Below the pieces are notes generated by a model. It ran no database searches and was not told where the DNA came from. It saw only the letters and a program-made list of their open reading frames with translations. DNA of 64,000 nt from Paenibacillus sp. Soil750 (lineage in GTDB: Bacteria > Bacillota > Bacilli > Paenibacillales > NBRC-103111). The translations under genes were made by a program, and so were the position numbers. Shown piece after piece: positions 26,107 through 34,230 of the stretch. Within the stretch, counting starts at the first letter, position 1, and the number at the start of each line of letters is the position of its first letter. The DNA lies in the NCBI RefSeq assembly GCF_001428045.1, contig NZ_LMSD01000003.1:1-64000 (forward strand). Reading direction: 5' to 3'.

Positions 26107-27107
26107 TGCAGTCATTGCTTGTGACAGGAGGTATGGGTTTTATAGGAAGTAATTTTATTCATTACTGGAAAAAACATCATCCAGATGATCAAATAATTAA
26201 TGTTGATTTACTTACGTATGCAGGGAATAGGGAAAATGCTAGGCTGTTTGATGGTCAAGTTGGCTATCAATTTGTGCAAAGTGATATTGGTGATGAGGCG
26301 CTCATGATGAAACTGATGCAAGGCATTGATGTGGTTGTTCACTTTGCCGCTGAATCCCATGTAGATCGAAGTATTCATGACCCTGGCAGTTTTGTAAGAA
26401 CGAATGTGGTTGGCACTCAAATCTTGCTTGAGGCCGCACGTCAAGGTCAGGTTAAGAAGTTTATTCATATATCCACAGACGAAGTGTATGGATCACTAGG
26501 GGCTGAAGGAGCTTTCAGTGAAGTAACACCAATTGCGCCGAATTCTCCATATTCAGCTAGTAAAGCAGGCTCTGATTTGCTAGTAAGAGCTTACTATGAG
26601 ACGTATGGATTTCCAGCTGTGATTACACGTTGCTCCAATAATTATGGTCCCCGCCAATTTCCAGAGAAGCTAATCCCACTTTTGATTACACGTGCGCTGC
26701 GCGATGAAACGATACCCCTATATGGTGATGGACTGAATGTACGAGACTGGTTATATGTAGACGATCATTGCTCTGCCATTGAACGTGTGATTGAAGCTGG
26801 TGTGCCGGGAGAGGTCTACAACATTGGTGGTCAGAATGAGCGAACGAATTTGGAAGTTGTCCAGAGCATTTTGAAGCTGCTGGGCAAACCTGAATCTTTA
26901 ATTCAATATGTGGCGGATCGGCTTGGACATGATCGGCGATACGCCATCGATAGCTCGAAGATACGTCGCGAGTTAGGGTGGACACCGGCTTACTCATTTG
27001 AGAAGGGCCTGCAAAAGACACTAGAGTGGTATGTAAGTGAAAACGAGTGGTGCGCCCGTATTGCAGACGGTTCGTACCGTGTAGATAAAGAAGCTGATCA
27101 CAGGTGA
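26106..27107 (+). CDS. dTDP-glucose 4,6-dehydratase (SpsJ/RmlB-like)
   Basis: This 333-aa extended short-chain dehydrogenase has VTGGMGFIGSNF (NAD-binding GxxGxxG), HFAAESHVDRSI, STDEVYGSLG (catalytic Thr-Asp-Glu), and the YSASK Tyr-Lys pair. TRCSNNYGPRQFPEKLIPL is diagnostic for RmlB. It produces dTDP-4-keto-6-deoxyglucose. It is coupled at both ends: a one-base overlap with the preceding gene and a GTGA overlap with the next. Confidence 0.94.
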   Translation: MQSLLVTGGMGFIGSNFIHYWKKHHPDDQIINVDLLTYAGNRENARLFDGQVGYQFVQSDIGDEALMMKLMQGIDVVVHFAAESHVDRSIHDPGSFVRTNVVGTQILLEAARQGQVKKFIHISTDEVYGSLGAEGAFSEVTPIAPNSPYSASKAGSDLLVRAYYETYGFPAVITRCSNNYGPRQFPEKLIPLLITRALRDETIPLYGDGLNVRDWLYVDDHCSAIERVIEAGVPGEVYNIGGQNERTNLEVVQSILKLLGKPESLIQYVADRLGHDRRYAIDSSKIRRELGWTPAYSFEKGLQKTLEWYVSENEWCARIADGSYRVDKEADHR

Positions 27108-27991
27108 AAATCGTTATTACAGGTGCCGGGGGGCAGTTAGGATATGACCTTAAGCGAGTGCTGAGCCAGATGCATGAAGTTATCTCTTGGGGGAAATCGG
27201 AATTGGATGTTAGACAAGAACAAGAGGTCATGGAGAAGCTGTTGAACGAACGACCGGATGTTGTTGTTCATGCTGCTGCCTATACCAATGTAGATAGAGC
27301 TGAATTCGAGAAGGAGTCTGCCTATCAAGTGAACGCTTTGGGTGCTCTTCATCTTGCGCAGGCTTGTGCGATCGTTGGGGCCAAGCTCGTCTATGTCAGT
27401 ACGGATTATGTATTCGATGGCACGAAGCAAAGTCCCTATAAAGAGACGGATGTACCCAATCCGCTCAATAGCTACGGACAATCCAAGCTTCTTGGGGAGA
27501 AATTCGTTGCCATGACTTGCATGAAGCATTTTATTGTACGAACCTCTTGGTTATATGGTCAGAAAGGAATGAATTTTGTAACTAAAGTATTGGAGAAGGC
27601 GCGAGAGAATCTGACTTTATCCATCGTGGATGATCAATTTGGCTCGCCGACCTATTGCTTGGATCTGGCCATTTTCATTCGTGAGCTTATTGAAACGGAC
27701 CGATATGGTCTCTATCATGCCTCGAATCAAGGCGTATGCTCCAGATATGAATTCGCCTTGCATATCCTCCAAGCGGCTGGCATGGCGCATATTTCCCTGA
27801 ATCCTGTGCCTACGCACGCTTTCCCGCCAGCACCAGCTGCAAGACCTATGTATACCGCATTTGCACACAATGCTATGCAAAGCAATGGGTTTGAGCCTAT
27901 GCGAGATTGGCGAACGGCGCTGGATTTCTTTCTACAGGTAGATTATTACGATACAGCAGTTAGGGCTAAGAGGGTGAAAGATACATGGTAA
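27104..27991 (+). CDS. dTDP-4-dehydrorhamnose reductase-like (SpsK/RmlD)
   Basis: This 295-aa short-chain dehydrogenase has ITGAGGQLGYDLKR, HAAAYTNVDRAE, VSTDYVFDGTK and the NSYGQSKLLGE Tyr-Lys pair. It would reduce the 4-keto group of a dTDP-6-deoxyhexose. No RmlC/SpsL epimerase is present in the cluster, so either the epimerase is elsewhere or the product is not L-rhamnose. GTG start overlaps the previous stop. Its 3' end overlaps the next gene by 7 bases. Confidence 0.9.
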   Translation: MKIVITGAGGQLGYDLKRVLSQMHEVISWGKSELDVRQEQEVMEKLLNERPDVVVHAAAYTNVDRAEFEKESAYQVNALGALHLAQACAIVGAKLVYVSTDYVFDGTKQSPYKETDVPNPLNSYGQSKLLGEKFVAMTCMKHFIVRTSWLYGQKGMNFVTKVLEKARENLTLSIVDDQFGSPTYCLDLAIFIRELIETDRYGLYHASNQGVCSRYEFALHILQAAGMAHISLNPVPTHAFPPAPAARPMYTAFAHNAMQSNGFEPMRDWRTALDFFLQVDYYDTAVRAKRVKDTW

Positions 27992-29076
27992 TTCGTAACC
28001 GCATAGCGGAGGGGCGCATTCAGGGATTTCAAGCTGGAAGAGAAAGTGGCTTTCGTATGGGGAGATGCCAATATGCTCTCGACACCTGCTATCCAGCACC
28101 CACACCGCTGAGAGAAGCTAGTGTTTTATTTATTGTTCAGGGTATCTTCGATGCCATTGACAAAGGAATTATTCATGGTCTGCAACAAACAGTCCGAGTT
28201 GTATACACAGCCACGGCTGCGGATATGCTCCGATTAGCGAATGAGCTTAAACCAAATCTGGTGCTTGTCATGAATGGGCTTCATGTTTTCCCTAATGATC
28301 ATGCTAATCATGTGGATCAAGTAAGACAGATGGGGATTCGAACTGCCATTTGGTTTGCGGACGATCCCTATTTTACTGATCAGACAGACGCATTAGCCCC
28401 TCACTATGATTATGTATTCACGCATGAAATGTCTTGTGTACCGTTCTATCAGGGTATAGGCTGCAGGCAAGTTCACTACTTGCCTTTGGCGGCTAACCCA
28501 ACTGTGTTTAAACCTCAGCCTATTAGCCCTAACTACCTAAGCGATATCTGCTTTATAGGTACGGGCTTTCCTAACCGAATTGCTCTCTTCAATGAGTTAA
28601 CTCCCTTCTTGATAGGGAGAAAAGTGGTTATTGCTGGGGGATTATGGGATCGTTTAGATCGCTTCGCCTTGCTTCAACAAGGGATTAAGTTAGAGGGCGT
28701 TCCGGTCGAAGAGTCAGTGAAGTATTATAATGGTGCCAAAATCGTCCTAAATATTCACCGACTTACGTATGATGCAACCTACAATAAAAACAGCAGAAAT
28801 ATACCGGGATATTCCATTAATCCGAGAACCTATGAGATCGCGGGATGTGGAACCTTGCAAATAACGGATTATCGCCATGATCTGGAGCAGCACTATCGGC
28901 CTGGACATGAAATCGAAACCTTCCAACATACGGGAGAGCTTCTTCATAAACTAAGTCATTATTTAATTCATGAGGAAGATCGATTGCGTATTGCGATTAA
29001 TGGGATGAGAAGAACACGAATGGAACATTCGTTTGCAAATCGTTTAGTTAAGTTGTTGGACATTGTATTTGCTTAG
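27985..29076 (+). CDS. CgeB-family glycosyltransferase (copy 1)
   Basis: This 363-aa protein matches the spore maturation protein CgeB pattern: IRTAIWFADDPYFTDQ, FTHEMSCVPFYQGIGC, ICFIGTGFPNRI, and the C-terminal NPRTYEIAGCGTLQITDYR segment of a GT-B nucleotide site. It starts with a Gly/Arg motif (EGRIQGFQAGRESGFRMGRCQ) that the next gene shares (ADGNQLGRANGVRMGQCE). It is translationally coupled to the reductase. In B. subtilis CgeB is made under sigma-K and GerE control in the outermost spore layer. The same role here is inference. Confidence 0.83.
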   Translation: MVIRNRIAEGRIQGFQAGRESGFRMGRCQYALDTCYPAPTPLREASVLFIVQGIFDAIDKGIIHGLQQTVRVVYTATAADMLRLANELKPNLVLVMNGLHVFPNDHANHVDQVRQMGIRTAIWFADDPYFTDQTDALAPHYDYVFTHEMSCVPFYQGIGCRQVHYLPLAANPTVFKPQPISPNYLSDICFIGTGFPNRIALFNELTPFLIGRKVVIAGGLWDRLDRFALLQQGIKLEGVPVEESVKYYNGAKIVLNIHRLTYDATYNKNSRNIPGYSINPRTYEIAGCGTLQITDYRHDLEQHYRPGHEIETFQHTGELLHKLSHYLIHEEDRLRIAINGMRRTRMEHSFANRLVKLLDIVFA

Positions 29077-29091
29077 AAGGGAGTGAGGGGT

Positions 29092-30237
29092 GTGAGTTTT
29101 ATCAATAGTGCGCATGCTCGGGAGCGCGGACTTGCTGATGGGAATCAATTAGGTCGCGCTAATGGAGTCAGGATGGGACAATGTGAAGCGATCATGCAAA
29201 AAGCGGCTCGTGACCGTGCGCCAAGTCCTGTCTGGGACGTACGTGTGCTGTTTGTTACATCGGGCAAAGGGTATCCCTACGAGCCATTGGATCTCGCTGT
29301 TATTAACGGCCTTCGGCCTATAGTTCGCGAGTTGATTATAGGAAACTGTGACAAGGATCTGATCCGTATCGGGAATCCAAAAGCCAATGTCGAAACGCTT
29401 GCAGCGAGGTACCGACCTGATGTGATGATTGTTTTAGAGGGGATGAATCTCTCCTTGGATGTTGTTGATCGGGTTCGCCATATGGGGATTCGGACTGCCA
29501 TATGGCTAACTGATGATCCCTATTACACGGATATTACTGCTTCCTATGCGAGGCACTATGATTATTTATTTACCTTAGAAGTGAATTGTGTACAGTTATA
29601 TCGGGAGATGGGATGTCAGCAGGTTCATTATTTACCTCTAGCCTTTCAACCGGAAATGTTTCGACCAAGACCAGTGCCAAAAGGTGTCCACCGCGATATT
29701 TGTTTTATTGGCTCGGCTTACTGGAACCGTGTTGGCGTGTTCAATCAGATTACACCGTTTTTAGCGAGCAAACGTATCATTATCTCAGGAATTTGGTGGG
29801 AACGGTTGAAGAAATATCGCCTGCTTGCACCTCAAATTCAATTGAATACGTGGATGTCGCCAGATCAAACCGCCACGTTCTACAATGGGGCGAATATCGT
29901 CATTAATATGCATAGAGCTTTCGATGACCAATCGTATAACCACAACTCTCGTCGAATTACCGGCGCCTCTCCTAATCCGCGAACATTTGAAATTTCCGGT
30001 TGTGGGGCTTTTCAATTGACAGACATTCGGGATGATTTAGTCAATTTCTATACGCCAGACTATGATATCGTGACGTATGCATCCACAGAAGAAATGCTTT
30101 ACAAAATGAATCATTATTTAATTCATGAAGAGGAACGTAAGCAAATAGCCATGCGTGGGCTCTATCGCACGATGCGAGATCATACCTATACCAATCGACT
30201 TATTACGATGCTTTCCATCATATTTGGACCTAGATAA
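29092..30237 (+). CDS. CgeB-family glycosyltransferase (copy 2)
   Basis: This 381-aa paralogue of the preceding gene has the same motifs in the same order: IRTAIWLTDDPYYTD, FTLEVNCVQLYREMGC, ICFIGSAYWNRV and SPNPRTFEISGCGAFQLTDIRDD. Even the C-terminal HYLIHEEERKQIAMRGLYRT matches HYLIHEEDRLRIAINGMRRT, so the pair arose by tandem duplication. GTG 29092 fits the AAGGGAG site 8 bases upstream; GTG 29083 is the alternative. Different donors or sequential sugars are possible. Confidence 0.83.
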   Translation: MSFINSAHARERGLADGNQLGRANGVRMGQCEAIMQKAARDRAPSPVWDVRVLFVTSGKGYPYEPLDLAVINGLRPIVRELIIGNCDKDLIRIGNPKANVETLAARYRPDVMIVLEGMNLSLDVVDRVRHMGIRTAIWLTDDPYYTDITASYARHYDYLFTLEVNCVQLYREMGCQQVHYLPLAFQPEMFRPRPVPKGVHRDICFIGSAYWNRVGVFNQITPFLASKRIIISGIWWERLKKYRLLAPQIQLNTWMSPDQTATFYNGANIVINMHRAFDDQSYNHNSRRITGASPNPRTFEISGCGAFQLTDIRDDLVNFYTPDYDIVTYASTEEMLYKMNHYLIHEEERKQIAMRGLYRTMRDHTYTNRLITMLSIIFGPR

Positions 30238-30304
30238 AGGCTGAACAATGAAGTTAATGAAATTGACTTGAAGAGAACCATTTTAGAAAGATGAGGTGTA
30301 GAAA

Positions 30305-30685
30305 TTGATCACGAAAAGGAAGGTTCACAAGCTGACCATAAGCAGAAAGATTCGAAAGAAGCGAGTGGGATCGCCAAGAAAGGTAGGTCTAAAAAAGCGT
30401 AACCTTATTAGAAAAAAGGGACGTGCCATTCGTCGGTTGAGGCCACTCGCAAGGCGAAAGGGAAACCGCAGATTAGTTCGTCGTCTGATCCGATTTCCTA
30501 GACGTAAGGGGAGTCGAATCATAGCTCGTCGCCGCAAAGTCCCGCGCCGTATTATCCAAAGTCCAAGAGCCAGGAGAGCCCAACTGGCCTATGACCGAGC
30601 CTTCAATGAAGCTTACAATGCGAGCTACGGTGTTGGCTTCGCAGAAGGATATACGTGGGAGCTTACGAATCCAACGATTGCTTAA
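30305..30685 (+). CDS. Arginine/lysine-rich protein (126 aa), spore-surface candidate
   Basis: TTG start after GAGGTG. Residues 1-95 are about 40 percent Arg and Lys with few acidic residues (RKIRKKRVGSPRKVGLKKR, LIRFPRRKGSRIIARRRK). The last ~30 residues change to an aromatic, Gly-containing segment (AFNEAYNASYGVGFAEGYTW). That segment recalls the N-terminal Gly motif of the CgeB copies. No enzyme family is recognised. The composition recalls the cationic coat protein CotG of Bacillus without sequence similarity. It could bind polyanions or bridge glycan layers. It lies 67 bases after the second cgeB-like gene. Confidence 0.65.
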   Translation: MITKRKVHKLTISRKIRKKRVGSPRKVGLKKRNLIRKKGRAIRRLRPLARRKGNRRLVRRLIRFPRRKGSRIIARRRKVPRRIIQSPRARRAQLAYDRAFNEAYNASYGVGFAEGYTWELTNPTIA

Positions 30686-30709
30686 AGTGAAGTCATGAGG
30701 TGAGCCCAG

Positions 30710-31231
30710 TTGCTTAAACTTATCAGAAAGAAGCGGGTGAGGGAGCAGGTTTTCTTAAGGAAGGGAAGCAAACGAAAACTCCTAAAGAAACCAAAACGCC
30801 GATTCATTCCTAAGCGTAAGAGATCTTTTGCTCGAGTAAATAGGACAAGTGTCCCCCCTGTCGGTGCGATCATCCTAGCTTCCAATGCAGAAGGAACGAT
30901 CGAGCATGTGTTGGAGCCATTGGGACGTTTACCATTTAGGGAGATTATCGTCATTGTACACGGCTCTGTAGACCGTACGTTAGATATGGTTAGAAGCCAT
31001 TCCCGTGCCATTATTATTCATAATCCTCAAAGAATCGAACCAGAGGACGCAAGAGCTTTGGCTGCGAGGATATCGCGGTCAGATTTCTTGCTTTTCATAG
31101 AAGGGGACAAGGTTGTAAATGCGGATGAGCTGCTTCCGTGTATTCAGAATGTAGCATTCGGAATTGAAAATGGCACATTAGTAAGGAGGCATGAACTTGC
31201 AATTAACGAGCATCATAATTCCGACGTTTAA
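30710..31231 (+). CDS. Short GT2-like protein with basic N-terminus (173 aa)
   Basis: TTG start after GAGGTGAGCC. The first ~45 residues are Lys/Arg-rich (KLLKKPKRRFIPKRKRSF). Residues ~50-150 resemble the N-terminal half of a GT2 fold: VGAIILASNAEGTIEHVLEPL, FREIIVIVHGSVDRTLD and LLFIEGDKVVN. The usual DXD is replaced by EGD, and the catalytic C-terminal half is missing. It may be a truncated enzyme or a non-catalytic partner of the GT2 encoded next, which overlaps it by 35 bases. Confidence 0.65.
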   Translation: MLKLIRKKRVREQVFLRKGSKRKLLKKPKRRFIPKRKRSFARVNRTSVPPVGAIILASNAEGTIEHVLEPLGRLPFREIIVIVHGSVDRTLDMVRSHSRAIIIHNPQRIEPEDARALAARISRSDFLLFIEGDKVVNADELLPCIQNVAFGIENGTLVRRHELAINEHHNSDV

Positions 31232-31925
31232 CGGTCTACCTTTGCTGAAAGCCTGTGTCACATCTATCCGCCAGCATACATCCGTGCCTTATGAAATTAT
31301 AGTTGTGGATAATGGCTCTGGGGACGGAACATCGACTTACTGCCGCAATGAAAATATCAAGTTTGTGGCACTGCCAGCCAATCTCGGTTTTCCAGCTGCA
31401 TGCAATTACGGTTTGCTTTTTGCGGAAGGTGACTCGTTAATGCTTTTGAATAACGATACAATCGTCACCCCTAATTGGCTGCCCATGTTGCTGAACTGCT
31501 TATACAGTCGAGAAGAGGTAGGGATGGTAGGTCCCGTCTCTAACTATGTCAATGGCAAACAAAAAATTCGTGTCCCTTTCACTGGTATTTCGAACATGGC
31601 CCACATCTATAATCATGTAAATCCTAGGAAATGGCGGGAAACGAAACGCTTGGTTGGCTTCTGTTTACTATTTAAGCGGAAGCTGGTTGAGCAGGTAGGC
31701 GTGTTGGATGAACGATTTGCACCCGGATATTATGAGGATGATGACTTCTCCTACCGTGCGCGATTAGCGGGATATCAGCTGCTCATAGCAGGCGATTGCT
31801 TCGTTTATCATCGTGGAAGTGTTAGTTTTCGAAAAAATAGCCGTCGATCTAAGCTCTTGCTGCTGCGACGCAATCGTAAGAAATTTATCCATAAATGGGG
31901 CGTCGATCCCTTTCAGTTTATTTAG
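31197..31925 (+). CDS. Glycosyltransferase family 2
   Basis: This 242-aa GT-A enzyme has TSIIIPTFNGLPLLKAC, EIIVVDNGSGDGT, MLLNNDTIVTPNW (DXD region as NND) and GYYEDDDFSYRARLAGY (catalytic Asp). It resembles rhamnosyltransferase-type GT2 proteins, which would fit a dTDP-deoxyhexose donor; that is inference. TTG 31197 lies 7 bases after AGGAGG, while ATG 31191 touches the site, so TTG is preferred. The C-terminus is basic (RKNSRRSKLLLLRRNRKK). Confidence 0.83.
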   Translation: MQLTSIIIPTFNGLPLLKACVTSIRQHTSVPYEIIVVDNGSGDGTSTYCRNENIKFVALPANLGFPAACNYGLLFAEGDSLMLLNNDTIVTPNWLPMLLNCLYSREEVGMVGPVSNYVNGKQKIRVPFTGISNMAHIYNHVNPRKWRETKRLVGFCLLFKRKLVEQVGVLDERFAPGYYEDDDFSYRARLAGYQLLIAGDCFVYHRGSVSFRKNSRRSKLLLLRRNRKKFIHKWGVDPFQFI

Positions 31926-31984
31926 GCACCGTTTCACTATCAGCGGCATAACGTAGAGTGAAAAAGGTTGTAGGAGGAGTAAGT

Positions 31985-32272
31985 GTGGAGGAGCGGGTGA
32001 CGCAAATTATTTCTCATATTGCAGCTTCACATAGCCAAATGGGACGAATATTGGAAACACATCGGCATGTGTCTACGCAAATGGCGGCAATTGCAGGAGA
32101 TCTGCCGGATTCTCATCCTGAGTTTGCTGGATTGGATATGCTGCAGAAGCGGGCATTACAACTAACCAAAAATGTAACTACTTATTTAAACAGCCTCGCT
32201 GAATTGGAAGAAGCTATGGCGATGCAAACGGAATTAGTTATGAAGGAAATCCATGTAACTGATGAGGAATAG
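31985..32272 (+). CDS. Small helical protein 1 (95 aa), unknown
   Basis: GTG start 6 bases after AGGAGG; an upstream in-frame GTG at 31958 lacks a site. The product is Met, Gln and His-rich and strongly helical (THRHVSTQMAAIAGDL, LAELEEAMAMQTELVMKEI). It is the first of three small proteins of similar composition that close the spore-surface cluster. No family is assigned. They may be adaptor or coat proteins. Confidence 0.65.
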   Translation: MEERVTQIISHIAASHSQMGRILETHRHVSTQMAAIAGDLPDSHPEFAGLDMLQKRALQLTKNVTTYLNSLAELEEAMAMQTELVMKEIHVTDEE

Positions 32273-32283
32273 AGGGAATGACC

Positions 32284-32640
32284 TTGGATAGAACAGATCT
32301 TTATATGCAAATGTTAGATGCGACAGCCAAGCTGCAATATGAAATAAGTCTGATGCTGGAAGCAAGAGTCGTTGAAGCGTCGAAGTCGCAAAACTGGATT
32401 TGTCAGCATATCAATTCGACAAATCTAGAAGGCCATGACCATAAAATGAAAGTAACTGGCCAAATACATGAGAGTGTCATTGAACTGATAGATGGTTTAA
32501 CAAAGATGGAAAATGCGCTAAATCGCCAGATGAAGGCGTTACTTGGGAAACATCCTTCAGGTTCCGCATTAGGCTTAGGGTCCGACGACGGTATGGAATT
32601 CGGCAGCCTGCTTCCGTTTGGCGAGGATGGGAAGCTGTGA
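32284..32640 (+). CDS. Small helical protein 2 (118 aa), unknown
   Basis: TTG 32284 lies 7 bases after AGAGGG; ATG 32278 is too close to that site but possible. Helical heptad-like segments (YMQMLDATAKLQYEISLML, MENALNRQMKALLGKH) are followed by a Gly-rich acidic tail (SALGLGSDDGMEFG). It overlaps the next gene (GTGA). It resembles its neighbours in composition, not in clear sequence. Confidence 0.65.
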   Translation: MDRTDLYMQMLDATAKLQYEISLMLEARVVEASKSQNWICQHINSTNLEGHDHKMKVTGQIHESVIELIDGLTKMENALNRQMKALLGKHPSGSALGLGSDDGMEFGSLLPFGEDGKL

Positions 32641-32894
32641 AGGAATGGAATCGGGAACGCGTGGAGCTGCATATGTTGATCTCGCTGGCCAGAAGCCAGC
32701 GAGCGTTATGCAGAATCATTGAATCTGTAGCGGACCACGTAGAGGGTTCTGAACAGCTCGCTGGTCATGTCGCGGATAATCTGAAGTCGATAAGTGATTA
32801 TCAGCATGCGTTGATGTTGAAATTAACGAAGCAGCCTACTCGAAAGCGTGTCAATGGCAAGCCGGCTAAGCCATGGTTGAATAAAAATGTGTAG
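32637..32894 (+). CDS. Small helical protein 3 (85 aa), unknown
   Basis: GTG start overlaps the previous stop by 4 bases. A single long helix is likely (VELHMLISLARSQRALCRIIESVADHV), followed by a short basic tail (KQPTRKRVNGKPAKPW). Coupling to the two preceding small genes argues that the three products act together. No terminator is clear in the 39 bases before convergent fabH. Confidence 0.65.
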   Translation: MKEWNRERVELHMLISLARSQRALCRIIESVADHVEGSEQLAGHVADNLKSISDYQHALMLKLTKQPTRKRVNGKPAKPWLNKNV

Positions 32895-32933
32895 TCACAC
32901 ACCCAAGTACGAACACAAGCGAATGCAAACTTA

Positions 32934-33923
32934 TTAACCCCAACGTACGATTAAACCTGCGTGCGTCAAACCCCCGCCAAATCCATAGAGTAACAAGTTG
33001 TCGCCAACCTTAACTTTTCCTTCTCTTATCCCCAAATCCAGCGCAAGAGGGATCGAAGCGGCGGAAGTGTTTCCGAAGTATTCAAGGCTGTATAACGCTT
33101 TGTTGATCGAGATCCCACTCTTTTCACAGATGGAGTCTATCATGCGCAGGTTTGCGCTATGAGGGATGAACCAATCAATCGCCGCGAGCGGCAAGCCGCT
33201 TTTTTGCAGCAGCACCTCAATGCCCTGCGGTACGGTAGAAACAGCGAATCGGTATACTTCGCGCCCGTTCTGGACAAGCTTCCCTTCCCCTAGCAGCGGA
33301 TCGCCATTCAGCTCTGACGCCAGTCCCGTCCGGTACACATGCTTAGCGCCTGTACCATCAGATCCCATATGATAAGCGAGGAATGCCGGCTTAGCTTCTT
33401 CGCGCTCAACGACGATGGCGCCAGCGCCATCGCCGAATAGGATGCAGGTGGATCGGTCTGTGTAATCTGTGATCTTGGATAAGGCGTCGCCACCGATCAC
33501 GAGTATTTTGTGATGTACGCCGGCAGCCACAAGCGCACTTGCGGTGTGAAGTGCATAAGCGAATCCAGCACACGTCGCATTGAGATCATAGGCTCCTGCA
33601 GCCTGGATACCGAAGTGGGCTTGAACCTGACACGCAACTGGCGTTGATGGTAAATCTGGTGTATGTGTGGACACGATGATAAGGTCTACATCGTCAAGGG
33701 AATTTGGGTATCGATCGACCAAATTTTGCACGGCTGCTATACATAAATGGCTGGAGAACTCATGTGCTCCAGCTATTCGGCGCGCTCGAATTCCTGTGCG
33801 CTGCACGATCCATTCATCGTTCGTATCGACCATGCGGGAAAGCTCATCGTTAGTCAAAATATGCTCAGGCACATAGGTGCCAATGGCTGAAATTCGGGCT
33901 TGCAAGGGGCTGGAGGAAGACAT
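32934..33923 (-). CDS. fabH: 3-oxoacyl-ACP synthase III (FabH)
   Basis: This 329-aa enzyme condenses acyl-CoA with malonyl-ACP to start fatty acid synthesis. The catalytic triad is visible: Cys118 in NATCAGFAYAL, His in IPHSANLRMI and Asn in YFGNTSAAS. The start at 33923 follows AAAGGAGTG by about 8 bases. It stands apart from other fab genes and has its own FapR operator just upstream. Bacillus species often have two FabH proteins, so this may be one of a pair (FabHB-like). Confidence 0.93.
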   Translation of the reverse strand: MSSSSPLQARISAIGTYVPEHILTNDELSRMVDTNDEWIVQRTGIRARRIAGAHEFSSHLCIAAVQNLVDRYPNSLDDVDLIIVSTHTPDLPSTPVACQVQAHFGIQAAGAYDLNATCAGFAYALHTASALVAAGVHHKILVIGGDALSKITDYTDRSTCILFGDGAGAIVVEREEAKPAFLAYHMGSDGTGAKHVYRTGLASELNGDPLLGEGKLVQNGREVYRFAVSTVPQGIEVLLQKSGLPLAAIDWFIPHSANLRMIDSICEKSGISINKALYSLEYFGNTSAASIPLALDLGIREGKVKVGDNLLLYGFGGGLTHAGLIVRWG

Positions 33924-33971
33924 GCGGAACACTCCTTTGGGATTTAGTTTGAAAAAAATTAGCACTAGATA

Positions 33972-33988
33972 TTAGTACTTGGTACTAA
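33972..33988 (-). promoter_or_regulatory. FapR operator
   Basis: TTAGTACTTGGTACTAA is a near-perfect palindrome with the TTAGTAC...GTACTAA form of Bacillus FapR sites. It lies about 50 bases before fabH. FapR is released by malonyl-CoA, so fabH would follow fatty acid precursor supply. Confidence 0.8.
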
Positions 33989-34230
33989 TTTTAGTTTATG
34001 ATATGGCTGTGTGCTTTGTCAATGGGAGGATGAAGAAGAATGTACTGAAAAATTCTCACATTTGTTAAGGTTGCGTCGTATTATTTACATGAATTGGTTT
34101 TTAATTAAGACAAATTGTTTAATTTTTTGGAAAAAGTTAAAAATTCATAATATGGTTAATTAAAAAACATTTCTAAGTTGAGCGGCATGTGCTATTCTAA
34201 ATAATAAAAATTCTTCTGGGGTGAAGAGAA

